This document shows, in pieces, positions 38,694 through 51,957 of a DNA stretch of 64,000 bases. The position numbers and the translations under genes were made by a program. Location: positions 85,967,267 through 86,031,266 of the forward strand of contig OY740770.1 in the NCBI GenBank assembly GCA_963513935.1. Direction: 5' to 3'. Below the pieces are notes generated by a model that was not told the DNA's origin, searched no databases, and saw nothing but the letters and a program-made list of their open reading frames with translations. The DNA comes from Aphrophora alni (taxonomy: Eukaryota > Arthropoda > Insecta > Hemiptera > Aphrophoridae). Position 1 is the stretch's first letter; every line of letters begins with the position of its first letter.

Positions 38694-38995
38694 GGATGAG
38701 AATCATTAAAGCGGAACCTCTGTGTATAAATGTAGAATTCTCGAGAAAAATACAGGCCACCTGATCTTTGACTGCAATAATCTTGAACAGGAAAGGATAG
38801 GTATCTTCTTATGTAGAGAAAGGCTTAACAATTCCCCCAAGACCTCATAGAAAAATATCATCAAGTTCCCAGAGTTATTGGAGCGCACATCATATTTCCG
38901 GACCTCAATAATCCTTAATGGGTGATGTGCTTTTGGTAAATTGAACTTGCCCTGTAAAATGGAGTCAGGAGTACACATTCATAGTAGAATCCTCG
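38244..38995 (+). pseudogene. Non-LTR retrotransposon 3' fragment: RNase H and zinc knuckle
   Basis: Across three frames the conceptual protein follows the C-terminus of RNase H-bearing insect non-LTR elements (I/R1-like). SLKVLSSKVF (38253-38285) is the SQAALKALSS segment of RNase H. VTLCWLPEH (about 38358) is the WVPGHSG segment. GPEPFCGISK (about 38457) is followed by EKEHGRRWRN, then GPYQVKSV. After an (AT)n insertion at 38647-38690 come AEPLC and CRILEKNTGHLIFDC, the remains of the CCHC knuckle. The tail contains RIGIFLCRERL. Several stops and at least three frameshifts show it is dead. The reverse transcriptase and endonuclease are missing upstream, as expected for 5' truncation. Confidence 0.82.
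38647..38690. repeat. (AT)n microsatellite inside a retrotransposon remnant
   Basis: Forty-four bp of AT lie between the RNase H part and the zinc-knuckle part of the pseudogene. Confidence 0.95.
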
Positions 38996-41900
38996 TGTAT
39001 GGTATAAGTGGTAAAACTGTATATTGTTTAAACGATAGGAAGTTTTGTTGACATCTTACTAACAGCTTTGCAGCCTTTATAATTTGAAAGATACCCGATG
39101 GCGTGATTGCACTTGAGTACGTAGTTTAGTGTGCCTAACTGAATAAAAAAAGTATAGCCTCATGATATATGGAACAGAATTTTTTGCAAATTAAGTGGAG
39201 CCGATTTTTGAGCCTAACTTGATATAAAATGTTGGGGCAATTAACATGAGTACTAGAAGTCGTCGGTTATACATTATCTGATATCCTCTCGTGGTTGTTC
39301 ATCTCCTCTTACAATGCCAATTTGTGAACATGGTCATATATAAGCTGAAGCTCCATTGAGATTTGTAAACATACTGTTAATTAACATAGGATAAGAGTTA
39401 AAACGGTAAAATACTCAAATATTATTTACACTATATTCTAAATAGTTTCAATACCTACTTTCGTCTTAAATATTTGTTTAATATTTTTACATAAAACAAA
39501 ACAAAAGCCCAATTGTATGAAGAGACGGATAACAAAATGCTTTTTAATCTATGTTTGTATTGAAACTATGTGTGTAAGAAGTTGTTTTGATTGAATTTTA
39601 TCAAGGTATAGAAACCCGATTTTGATTCTACATATTAGGTAGCAAATGTATGTATAAATGTGTAACCACATATGTTTTTGTTTATAATAATAAAGCATAT
39701 GTATGTTTCAACTAAAAAAGATTAAAAATTTCTCATATTGAAAGTGTATAGATAACAGTAAAACTATTGTACAAAAAAATATTTGACTGAATGTTTAAGA
39801 AAAAAAAGCATAGTATCAATTACTATGTAATGCTGTATATTTTCTTTAATGTGTTTTATTTGGTTCTGTCACCAACGTAAAAGCCATTTACACTGTACTT
39901 TGTTTCGAATTTCATTAATTATCTTCTAGCTGACCAATCCCAAATCTAGAGTTAGATAATAGGAAGGTTGATAAATCATTTATTATAATCGTATTAGGTT
40001 ATTTCTGGATAAGCTATCACCTTAGTATGGTTTTTAAAGCTACCTACTGTTAACATTAGTTTGGTATCATTTTTATATTTCTTTGTTTGGGCATATTTTG
40101 TAGTACGACCTACATTATGTATATAATGTTACTTGTATCCTTTCCAACTTTGCGTTCTTTATTTATAATCTAATTATGTAGACTAGTTATTAAACACAGG
40201 TCTAGATTGTAGGTTTATTTGTAATTTGTAATTTTAGTTAGTTTTGTGTTATAGTCACTTAAAACGACATTTAAGGGATACATTTGAATAGTAGTGTATT
40301 ATTTTCTACACAAAAGGAGGCATAAATTCTAATAAAGACATTATGTTAAATATCAATATGGATAATGGTCATAATTGAAGAGTTTTGTTTAGTATAATTT
40401 AATAATAAATACATATGCAAGGGTGTACATCAGTTTACGAAGTGTGAATGTTTAACGATTTACCAGATGATCCGACTTGAAGTTGAAACTCAAGCTTCAC
40501 TTGTCTATCTGTCAATCACAGACTAGAGGGGATATATAATGAGTTCTCCCTCTCCCTCATTCTCTTGTAGACAGTGATTGATTATAAATAAATATACTCC
40601 CCCCCTAGTTTGTTGATATACGTTAATAGACTTCACTGAGTTTGATACATTGTTCTCCAGTATAATTTGAACAAAAGGCACGTACTTCCAAAGTTCACTC
40701 TCTTTACATTTAACCATCGTTAAGTGGGATAATATATTTGCTGCAAGCTTCTCTCGACCGGAACAAAAATTGTTTAGTCAATTTTAAAATTTATAACCAA
40801 AATGAAAATGTTTACAATATGTTTAAAGTTGTAAAAGTTTTTATTTATGTCGAGCGATATTTTAAGAGGTAATAAGGAGATACTTGTTTGGTAGGCAAAT
40901 TTGTTGCATGTAATTTTGTGTACTAATCACAGAATAGTTTTGACATACATAGTTTGGTGAAAATCATTATTTAAAAAAAACGATAAATCAGTTGGTGATT
41001 TAGCTGATGTTTAGCCGTTACAATTTTTTTTCAGATTATTACAGATTTTACTATAAAGTTCACAGAAATCTAAATATTACAGTAAAAAAAATTAGGTGCA
41101 GAAAAATAGGAAATTACTTTTTTCCCCAATGATTGCCTATTTCACTACTTTGCTGTGTGCATATTTTAGGTTTGCTTTTAACGATGGACGCTAGGTAGTC
41201 AAGCAGTCCGTTATAATTATTTATACCATGAATAATATTCGAATATTTTAGAAAATTCTGCGACCCCATGATAAACAAGGATCTAAAGAGTGTATTCACC
41301 GCCATAGAAACTCTCTGACTGTGAGAGATTCTAACTTTGAGTAACTCCATATGTTTGATTATAATTAGTTTATGTCTTCATTATTTAAAGTATGGATGTT
41401 ATTTAAAAACATACTTAAGCTGCAACTTCGATTTCCGAGTTAATTATTGATGTATATTGAAGTAGTGTAGGCTTTACTAGCATTTTGTAAATTTAGAGTT
41501 TTATTTTATACTTTACGGCTAATGTAACTTTGTCCACGTTCTTTAAACGGCGGAATGATTAACTTAACAAAAATTAATCAATATATTATTAGTTATTAAT
41601 TATAAAACAAAAATTGGAGATTAATTAAAACACATCTAACCCAAACGAAAGGAAGCTCAATGTAATGAAATAAGTATGATGCTTCCTCTTTGTTTGCCTA
41701 AAATTTCAGTCATCGTTTGTTGTACAACTGGTTACTACTTTACAAAATTTCCTTGTTTTGAATCTTTTTCGTGTATATTTGTTTCTAAGTTTACTAAGAT
41801 TATAAATTTTGTTAAAATGTTTGTCTTGGCGCTAATATGATCTCAGAATTGTATACAAACATACATAGATATCCTGGGTTTTCTGGGATTTTTCTCAACT

Positions 41901-42587
41901 TATATTGTCTCAGGTTATCTTAGTTTTTGAACTAAATTTTATCTTAATTATGAGTCTAGTTTTAACCAGATATTATTTACCTGCATGTAGTTCATAATAT
42001 ATTATTTAAAATTATTAACTTCCTCATCAGGATAAATATAGTAGGAACGTGAATCTTAATATTTTCTGTTTTATGTTGTATTGATTTCGACACAATTTCT
42101 GCAATCCCTAGGAATGAAAACAAAAATGTCTTGAGGGAAATCAACAGTGGTTGCAGTACAACGCAAAATTCCCATTATTACCCGAGATATAAAAATGATT
42201 GTTGGATTTTGATGAATGCTAGTTAGTTTATTTAAAATAATTTATGAACATGGGTTAATTTCATTCTAATGGTAATTTCGTTATTGTCATCAAATATTAA
42301 TTATATGGGAGAAATAAGTAAATCAGACCAACATCATGTGGAACCATCTTGAATATTGAGGTACAATAATTATTGTTAATACTGTAAAATTATTTTTAGT
42401 CATTAGCTATATTATATCCTACATATACAAGTATAACTTCAATGTTTCCTGCTACATATTTATTTATTTTCATGAAATATCGTAGTATATAAAATCAATT
42501 TGATAAAGGTATATAACAAATTGTTAGTACATCCTTAATTCGATTTTTGTAACAAAGGAGAGTGTAGTTTTACAATATATACAGATG

Positions 42588-42590
<3 letters not shown>
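38996..42590. other. AT-rich intergenic sequence
   Basis: No gene recognised. The first 150 bp may be the 3' UTR of the preceding retrotransposon. Minus-strand frames at 40523-40717 and 41114-41350 have no recognised domain. Confidence 0.4.
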
Positions 42591-42624
<34 letters not shown>

Positions 42625-42650
42625 ACACACACACTCACACTCACACCCAC
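42591..42650. repeat. (AT)n-(CA)n compound microsatellite
   Basis: AT at 42591-42622 followed by CACACA and CTCACA variants to 42650. Confidence 0.95.
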
Positions 42651-43739
42651 TTTGAGACGGTTTCACTTATTCAATCACCTTTCAGCAAAAATTAGAAATA
42701 TTAAGTAAAATGAAAAATGTATAAAGTCATAATTCAGAGTAAGTCGAATAATTCATGTTGTGTTTTCAACGTAAATAAATTTTAATTAATACAAAGGGAA
42801 ATATACCTTTAAAATCATTTTTGTCTGTGTTACTAAATAATATAAATTTTATTTTCAGGGTTATATAAATATGAGTTAATTATAAGAAAACATGCTGTCA
42901 TTTATTAGATAGTATAGAAAGATTCTGCAAATACTCTTTCAAATGACTCTCCCTGAGAGTAATTCTCCATAAATAAAAATAAAAGAGCTCGTCAAATTCA
43001 TTACTTTATAAATAATTAATAAAATTGAAAGGGCAATTTTTAATAAAACATTGAAAAATACATATTTTGCAAAAATAAGTGAATATCATATTCTTGATTC
43101 ATGACTGGGCTGGGACTTAGTTGAAAAGAGTAAAAAGAAGGTTGAGTGAGGGAAGTGAAATTTAAATTGACGAAGCATCGTAGGGCACGATAAAGCTAAA
43201 GTCAGTAATTTTAAATGATTAAAAATAAAAAGTTCCAAAAAAGGGTGATAACTTTTCAACCCACACATACAAAAATACTATTCTACAGATGGTTTAAAAT
43301 TCTATCCCATATCTGGAATCAATCTTTAATATTTAAATGACAAAATAGTCATCTAACATTTATATGAGTAACAACAAACGTGAAGCTAAATCGCAATGAT
43401 TTTATACCTCTATACATATTTGGTACCTGCTTATTTTAAAATGTCATGTTTTAACTTTAAATGGTCCGAAATGACAAAATACTTGTACAATTTACTATTT
43501 CAATTAACAATTATTAAAACCATTCAATATTTTATTCAATAACATTTCTGAATGTGAAGCGTATTAAAACCATTATACAGCACTTTTTGATTCCTTAAAT
43601 GTTTTCCGCGATTTTTATATTTTTAAATTTTTGTTGCTGATATATAAACAGTGGAGTTATCTCAAGTACTTCGCCGTAGTTCCTCTCTTCATATTGTGCG
43701 TGCAATTTAACCATAATGAATTAAAATAAATTGCTTTGA

Positions 43740-44775
43740 TTTCAAGATGGAAAATTTAAAATGGCGGACAAAACAACAACCCTTCTGGAATATATAATGT
43801 TTATAACTGTTTACATCTCCATCTGTATGTATCATCGTAATGTTTAGATTTGTCATATTAAGCCGATTACCAATTTTTCTTGAATTCATTATATTGCTTA
43901 GATATTTTCACTGGGATTTTCTCCCCGGCAAACTATCTTTGCTTCTTTAATTTCATTTGCTACTTCATTTATTACCTTATTACATTGCAAAAGTAATGTT
44001 GGAATCTTAACTCTTAAAATATGGTATAAACATATTTCAAACATTTTCATAGCTACATTAACACACAAATGTAATGTGTACAAATATGAACGCTTAAATG
44101 TTTGTTTTCGTTTCTTTTACTTCTGATATTAACATTTGCGTAGCCTGTAACAAATTGACTGGTAAAAATAATATCCAACAAAACTCGCAATTCGGCGGAA
44201 TTCAGACTTTAAAAATCCTATAAATTATACAACAATTTGAAACCATTGAACAGGGAAATGTGGCATTGGCGCCAACTTGCCTCTCTGAAATATTGGATTC
44301 ACTCAGCCGGGACTGTTTAAGCCTAAATATGAGGATTAAAAAGATAATTTCTTTCCGCTTATATGAATTTTGTTTTTAAAGGGAGTAATAAAAAAAAATG
44401 CGTATAATTTGTTTTACAAAGGTTCTTGCTTTGTAGAAATAAGTTTGCTTTTAATTTAAATAAATAATTTGGTTGTAACACAGAGATGTAATTCCTATAT
44501 TAATATAAAATAAAACATTGCAGCCTTGTCAAAGCCAGGCTTTTATACTGATGTTATATATTTTGAGACGAATGTAAGTACAAAGTCTTTATTTAATTAA
44601 ACTGCACAGCTTCAGAGGATATAACAGACTTTAAAGAGTGAATAAATAATTTCCCTATTAAAAATATTACAATTTAAATGTAGTGTTATGTAAATTATAT
44701 AATGTTTTAGTTCTAAGGCATAGTATTTCAATTATTTGAATAATAATTTATTAATTATATTAAAAACAAATTGTA
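43740..44775 (+). repeat. Tandem-duplicated block F, copy 1
   Basis: It aligns in order with 49640-50530. Shared segments include TTCAAGATGG near a GGCGGAC, TTGACTG.TAAA, ACAAA.CTC.CAATT.GGCGGAA and CTGAAAT.TTGGA, then GATAATTTCTTTCCGCTT and GGGA.TAA.AAAAAATG. Overall similarity is moderate. Several short minus-strand frames here (43707-44083) are not shared. Confidence 0.75.
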
Positions 44776-44819
44776 ATATGAGTTATCGTCAGAAGGAACG
44801 CCAGAAGAATAAAATAAAT

Positions 44820-45560
44820 TGATGGCCATCATCTTGGTTCTTAATCAGACGTGTCATAACTTACTTCCAGTCAGTAGGACTCATTTACTGGTCTATGTCT
44901 TGTCAATAGTGTTCTGCTATATCCCGTGATCCCTAGCAACCATTCACGTTTCAGTTGTCCGGAAGTCTCTCGTCGCTACTCACATCAATCACCCATTCCT
45001 TCCTTGACTTTATAGGTAACACTCATCCATGCATAACGAGCTACCCACGTTGTTCTTTTTATATGTACTTACCGGCTTAGGACTCTCCATATATTTGCGC
45101 GACTATGGTGGTTTTGGTGTACTGTTCACAGAGTCTTCTTAATACCCTTCTCTCGAAATCGTATAGTTTTCCCTTCATCGCCTTGATAAGCGTCCATGTT
45201 TTTGTTTCTTAAATGAAGACAAGTCGTATTGTATTAATCTTACGTATAAGGATATCTTAGTTGATCAGGATGAATGAAGTTTTTCATATATTCCAGGAGC
45301 CTATAATATCATCTATTTGCCGCATTAAGCCAGTGTGTTTACCTTCTGGATTATATCATTGCTCCGTTTACACTGAACCCAAATATTTGAAAGTAGTATC
45401 TTTATAAAAGCCGCTTCATTTCCTCGCATGTAGCAATGAACCCACATGACGTACATCATCTAGACATGTCTGTTGTCATATCTGATAGTGAGCTAGTAAT
45501 GATTATAGGTTTTTACCATCAGCGAAAATCAAAATTGTGGGCGCCATCCTAGGTCTACAG
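44820..45560 (-). pseudogene. RTE-like non-LTR retrotransposon reverse-transcriptase tail
   Basis: Read on the minus strand, FADG (about 45518-45528) stands where the RT catalytic FADD/YADD box belongs, with its second Asp lost. Then come SLSDMTTDMSR and FKYLGSV near 45390-45372. After two frame breaks follow ETKTWTLIKAMKGKLYDFER and RVLRRLCEQ (45208-45122). The order FKYLGS, ETWTL, FERRVLRR is characteristic of RTE-type elements in animals. A decayed tail with WVARYAWM and REWLLGITG resembles the usual LRWLGHVLRM and RPR.RW segments. Multiple stops make it non-functional. The N-terminal endonuclease is not visible. Confidence 0.8.
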
Positions 45561-47475
45561 AACCTTCAATCAAATATGATAACACCAAATATGACCACCA
45601 AAACAATTTAAGAAGAAGACGATGTCGTCATGACCAGTAGGCCTATTAATCAAAACAGCTGTTATACATTGTGTGGTGATTTTGACAGAGGGTGGAGACA
45701 TAGTCATCGAAGCGTCGACGTTTTTCCTTGTTGTAGAAATTTCCATTTTTTTTCGTTTCAAACTTTTCCAGAAGTTTATTCAATATTTTAAAAAACAACT
45801 TGTAGTGGTACATAACACTACTCTCGTGAAGGTTTTCATATTTATCCATATATTAAACAACCTACATTCGCTTCGCTTGTTTCCATATCTCGGCACTATC
45901 AGACTTGAAAGTATACATGTCAAGAAGTTTCCCCAAGCTAATCTTCTACTGATAACAGGGTTCTTTGATCCTTGTATGTAAGGAAGAAAATGTTTAATAG
46001 TCAGAGTTTAAAATGTCAATATCTTTACTTTACTGTAGTTAATTAAAAGACCTAAAATTTAATTAAATTTAGTATGGCCACCGATATAAAATGTTAAGTT
46101 CTTCAAATTGTCTCAGCTGTCATCAAACCCATTTACTACAGCGACAATGATTGGTGAACGAACGTCAGATATTATTATTGTGTTTAATAAGATACTTCTG
46201 AGATTGGATTTTTTGGAAATATAGTAGTGCAGTGATATATGTATGTGAACATGCCTTTGAACATTTTTATTCAGACTCATCAAAAAAGGAAATTGGATGC
46301 TTGACAACGGTATATTATTCGTAATACTGAGTGTGTTTTTCTTTTTTTTCAACGCCCCTACCTCCATTCAACGAATTTAATTCTTTCCTTCGATGAAGTA
46401 TATATTTCATGAGATTAAAGTTAAATTTCTAAAATGATGTTTACGTCAACAAAAATTACTTGTCTCTCTTTTTCTCTACTCTAACTTTCGATGTTTTTTG
46501 TAGAATCAGAGACTTGATTGATGAATTTAAAATCATTGTATGCTCTCTTTGTTTGTACACACCTTATATGTGTTTGTGATGTTGTATAGTTGACTGTAAT
46601 AATGTTAACATACTGTAATGTTCAAACGATATACCAAACCTACCCTCATAAATAATTTTGCTTTAATCATCAAACAAGCCAATTATGTAACGATAGTCAA
46701 TAACCATTGCTTTAGTTACCATTAAGTTGCGGCTAGAACGTTGAAGAGAATATTAGATGCAATTAACCTCCTCTAAGTCCGCTAAGGGGGTGGCTCTTTA
46801 GTCAGGAGAGGAAGGCAGACGGTAAAAACTAAAGAAAGAGGTTTACGATGCGAAAGGGTTTGTTTTACAGTTCACTAATTCGTTTTTAATTACAGTGGAT
46901 ATTTTATTGGTTTTCGTGCGGTTATGTAATTACAAAAAGGAAATTTAAAATAACAAGGGTTTCAAAGGGTCGTTAAAAAGAACTAAATAGTTATTTTGTT
47001 AATTTGATATCAAACAGGATACACCTAATATGAAATGTGTTTCGTATTTTAACTTTAGATGTTTTACTGTTAAAAATAAATAAATAAATACCTTATTGGA
47101 ATGTTTTGTCTTCTCGTTTAAAGGGGAAAACCCTGTAATTTAAATAGATAATAATTAAAGATTGAGTGTTCTACAAATGTTACTCTCATGTAATGTGATA
47201 AATCGTGTGAATATTGGTAAAAAGACACAGCAGGGGCTATTGACCGTCGGAGTTGTATTATTTAACTGTAGTGATACTTTTTTAGTTAATAGCCTATTGT
47301 AAGTTCCCTTAAAAATATTGTTTTTGAATTTAAAATTGGTACTCCGTATGTTGGTGGGTTAGTTATTGTTTATGGGTGATTCATGAAATATAGAGTAACA
47401 GAGATCCACGATCCGGTACGGCTCGTATTCCCTTAAACTATAAGTTCCATCTACAAATATGTCTAAAATTTGAGA
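45561..47475. other. Intergenic sequence with short overlapping frames
   Basis: Frames on both strands at 45570-45981 and 46113-46367 have no recognised family. The first group might be RTE debris upstream of the RT fragment. Nothing else recognised. Confidence 0.35.
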
Positions 47476-48330
47476 GAATTCAAACTTGTCCAAACTGTTA
47501 TAGTTGGGTTGATAAACAACAATTATTTTCTATTTTAAATTAGCATTTTTATTTTTTATTTATTTATTTTTTTTTACAAATGTGATTTCATTTGAGATGT
47601 ATTTTTATAATAATTACAGTTATAATATCTATCTGTACTATAGGATGAGGCGTTGCTTATTTAGACTATGATATTAGTATATAGTATTTGAATTCGCGTC
47701 AACTACAAGTTACCAATAAAAACATGTATAACATTTCGGATAGTAAGAATTGTAATCTTTATATGTGTTTATATACCTTCTGTCAAGTTATATTCCCAGA
47801 GATAAATGTAATGACGTAGTTTATTAAGACTTTGTTATTGTATTGTCATGCATTCTTTGTATTCAAGTCAACCACAAGTTTATAATAACAACACGTCCAA
47901 CTTTTCAGAAAATGAAAACTCCGATGTATTTTTATGTGTCATCTAAACAATGGTGACAGATTAAATCAGGATATTGGATGTGACCCAGAAACTCGTTATC
48001 TTCCTGGTTAATGGAAGTGACATAGCTCATTAAGACTTCACGTGAGGTATTGTCATACGTTTCTTTTGTCCTCATGTCAACCACAAGTTACCAATGTAGA
48101 CCCGTACAACAATTTTAAAAATGGAATATTGAATGTAATTTATTGATTGTGCCTTCTAGATAATTGTGGCAGAATTAAACAGAATAATCGATTTAATCTG
48201 GAAAACCTTTGTTAGTTAAAGACTTTATCCTAGTATGAAACTTTATTGCAATATTTTTCTTTCTTTCTTTGTATTCAATACAACAACTGATTCATAATTA
48301 TAAACTGCCCAACATTATAAAGAATACAAT
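47476..48330 (+). repeat. Block G, copy 1: degenerate repeat of about 200 bp
   Basis: An anchor resembling GTCAACCACAAGTTACCAAT recurs at about 47698, 47868, 48077 and 48279, each followed by CCAACATTTCAGAAAATGAA-like sequence and then GGTGACAGA and GACCCAGAAA variants. Spacing is 170-210 bp. The interval 47776-48130 is about 97% identical by eye to 53567-53921, while the surrounding units are much more diverged. Confidence 0.82.
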
Positions 48331-48880
48331 CTCATATGTATTGTCTTGTCCCTTTTGGTATGTAGTGACAAATAAATATAAACTTGAGTCTAAAATCATA
48401 ACTTAACCTATTAATATATCATTACGGTATAATTGTTTTTTTTTTTTTTTGGAATCCGTATTTTAAATATGAATACGATCAACATATAGAAAACATATTT
48501 AATCTATAGTTAAGTGTGATCAAGAAATCGTAACAGTTTAAATAAATGTATTAAGTTTAGGTAGTAATATTCCTTGAATACATACTTCTGATTTAGATAT
48601 AAATACTTGTTTTCCTTTATTATCCGATTCACACAGTTGCTGCCAATTTTTAATGGGTCTTTTCGCTTCATTCTTCACTTAATATATTTTCTTCTTATAT
48701 TTAGACTCTACAATTTTCTCTGTAGCGACACGCAACTTCTATGCATCATTACGCTTAATTGTTGTGTTATTTGTCTAAATAATTAAAGTACTTAATTATT
48801 TTTATTTAAAATATTAAAATAACTAATCTAACTTGTTGTATTCAATTGTAATGTCTGAACTTGTAAATAAATTATGCAGA

Positions 48881-49040
<160 letters not shown>

Positions 49041-49044
<4 letters not shown>

Positions 49045-49130
49045 CATAGAACAGAGAAACAATAAGCATTTCCACAAAACTGTTCTTTACAATACCTTGA
49101 TAATATTGCTTAAGTAAACCCTACAGTGTC
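49041..49130 (+). repeat. Shared 3' flank of (AG)n, block E copy 2
   Basis: Near-match of 28986-29090 through AAGCATTTCCACAAAACTGT and ATACCTTGATAATATTGCTT. Confidence 0.85.
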
Positions 49131-49269
49131 TATCTCATTCATTGTCTGGGGGCTGATCCCCTCGGGACGAATTCGTTTCTAACACCTACTATGGCATTTC
49201 CTGCTGAATACGCATATTGTCGAAGCTCTTCGGACACCTTAACGATAGTACCTCTATTCTCAGTCTAAA

Positions 49270-49569
49270 TCAATTCCAGCTTCGACAATCTCCTTTGTTT
49301 CCCAGTAAATCACTGCTCTTATCTGAGCAAAGAACTATATTGGAGTTATACCAGCTAAAATCATCGCCGCACATTCTCACACACTTCCGTATCGTAAAGT
49401 TATTCTTAAGTGTTGCAAATCTTTGGGCGGAATTCATCTTACTAGAATACGAACTTTTCTCCAAGTATTCAACCACACTGAAGCGACAAAAACGCTTTTG
49501 ATTTTTACATCTCCTCGAGAAGCCTCGTGACTTTGTTCGTTGATATTTGGCATAAGTCTTGCGAGACAT
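49270..49569 (-). other. Unassigned 99-codon basic, Cys-containing ORF
   Basis: The minus-strand frame starts MSRKTYAKYQRTKSRGFSRR and contains five further Cys residues. Its composition is less AT-biased than the neighbours, and a plus-strand frame overlaps it. Just beyond its stop, AGCTTCGACAAT (49279-49290) is the inverse of ATTGTCGAAGCT at 49216-49227, so the end could lie near a terminal inverted repeat or hairpin. I recognise no family. A decayed transposase N-terminus is one guess. Confidence 0.2.
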
Positions 49570-49639
49570 CCCGCTGATTTACTTTACATTAAAATTATGT
49601 ATTACATGACCACAAAGCTATTTATAGACAATATCTCTG

Positions 49640-50530
49640 ATTCAAGATGGCAAGATATGGCGGACGAAATTTCATATCTTGCGTAAAATAATATATTATA
49701 ATTGTCTAAAGTATTTAAGTTTATTTCCATTACCTAAGTCACGTTCAGTTTTGTAATATTGAGACGTTTCCAGACCTTAGAACATTCTGTATAATACTTA
49801 TCCCCCCCCCCTAAATATTCTATTGTGTTTTTTTATTATTATTTTTTTTTTTTAATGTTTTTAATTATCTTTTCATTTATTACATTATATTACAAAAAAA
49901 TTGCTCAACTTTAACGCTAAACATGTTTATAAACTGAGTTTTAATCGCTTTCACGTCTCCAGTAACAAAACTACATGTTGTGAATGTACATAACAACTGT
50001 GAAATGTTAGTTTGCACGTTTACTCACGACATTTTACCTGTGAGATATTGACTGATAAAATAACATACCAACAAATCTCCCAATTTGACGGAATAAGTCG
50101 TGTAACTGTAAAAATCATATAAATTATAAAATTTGAAGTCATTCAACAGAGAAATGCAAGAATGGTATATATTGTCGCCATCTTGCTTTTCTGAAATGTT
50201 GGAATCTCTCAGTTCAGAAGGTTTAAGCCTACAAAGATAATTTCTTTCCGCTTGTGTGCATTTTATTTTTAAAGGGAATAAAAAAAATGTGTAGAATTTA
50301 TTCCGTTCTAATAATAATAATAATTTGGTTTTAGGGTTTAGATATAATTCCATATTTATTAGTTTATAGCCTTCTCTTTGCCAGATAGTATCCTAATGTT
50401 TTATGCTCCTAAAGGTGGAGAAGCATAATAATTTCTTTATTATAATATTAAAATTTTAATGATGAAGAGTTATATAGATCGTTTTAGTTCTAAAGTGTGT
50501 AAATAAATAATATAATTTTATTATATCGAA
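49640..50530 (+). repeat. Tandem-duplicated block F, copy 2
   Basis: Aligns with 43740-44775, offset about 5.9 kb. The best segment is 50035-50310. The 109-codon minus-strand frame at 50024-50353 is not preserved in copy 1. Confidence 0.75.
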
Positions 50531-51912
50531 TATAATTACGCGAGTGCGTCAATTCAAGGTGAAATTTATCCGTGTACTTCTTACTAGTCTTACAAATTTG
50601 TATTTGAATCATGAAGATAAACCGTTGTACCGTAATATACAGGAATTCGCTTACAAACATTCGTAATAATTACTTTAGAAAAATGAAAAAAATGAAAATA
50701 TCTAATAATATTAATATATTTAAAAAAGAGAGGGGGAAAACTATTTTAATTGCAAATATTTTTCAAACTACTAACCGTCGTAATGATTTTTTTTCTATCT
50801 GAATAGTATAGCCTACATTTGGATTTTTCCAAAAAAGTTACTCTCATACATAAAATATGTTTAAACTAAAAAAGAAGTGCTTGCACACGATGTTTATACT
50901 CTGTACCATTGAGCTGTGATGTTGTGATGTTTTAACCCTGTGTTAGTTGCTTTGCACGTGTCCTTGTTTTTGCTCTATCAAATAGTATACATTTTATAAC
51001 TTATAATTCAGTCTGACAACAAAAATTATTCTATTTAGTATGACCGCCCAAACAAAATTTGAGGTCCCGCTCAGAATCTTTTCACCTGCAATTGCGTTTA
51101 TGCACATACTTCAAGGACAATGACTGATTGACGAATGTCATATTTAACTCTTTGAAATTCCTTAAACTATGGTGCTTGAATATGCGGGATGAAATTTAAA
51201 AAACTTGCGCCATAGGGATTCCCATGGTGAATCTATCGCGAAACAGACGAACAAAACTGAAAAGTATAGAAATCTGAAATGGTAAACGGAAATAAAACAC
51301 CTGACACACTGTGTAAAAGCACTTTTCGAATTTTTGTTTTTTATTGGATGTCTTTGGTTCTAATTTTAGTTTAAAAAAATGATTACAAAAAAAATTAAAA
51401 CCCGATTTTGATGAAATTTGAATAACATTAAAATAATAAAAAAAGAAAAGCATTCGGCGTAAACAGATTTTTTTTTCAAAGAGCGAAACCAAAATAGGGG
51501 CCAATATGACGGGCTAAGTAGTGGTTGTTTTGAAGACAATCATTTTGTGAGTTGAGTTATTGAATAAAGGAATTCACCATTAGTTTTAATTTAATTAGAC
51601 CTTCAAAATTATGTAACACAACTGCTAATTTATTATTTTTATTTATATATTTTTTAACCGATAAAATAAGGAAAAAATTAAGTTGTTCAAATATGCACAT
51701 GTCATTTTAAAGATCCAGTCAAGCCCAAATTCATTGTAAAGTCAGTCTTTATTTCAACTGTTCAAAATTGGCGGTCGTAAATTATGTAATGCAACTTTTT
51801 TAACAATTAGGCTTACTTCAGCATAGGCTAAGGTAATAAAATACATAATTTAAATTATTTGTCAGTATAAAACAATTTAAACGTGAACACTATAGTTTCT
51901 AATTTGAAACAT
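50531..51912. other. AT-rich intergenic sequence
   Basis: Frames at 50611-50802 (+) and 51196-51504 (-) have no recognised domain. Confidence 0.4.
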
Positions 51913-51957
51913 TGAAACCCCTACCACAAGTTTGCGAAACCTGTGGTAGGGGTTTCA
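51913..51957. repeat. Perfect 16-bp-stem hairpin
   Basis: TGAAACCCCTACCACA (51913-51928) pairs exactly with TGTGGTAGGGGTTTCA (51942-51957). Inside, GTTT-GCG-AAAC forms a second 4-bp stem. The stem is far GC-richer than its surroundings. Confidence 0.97.
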
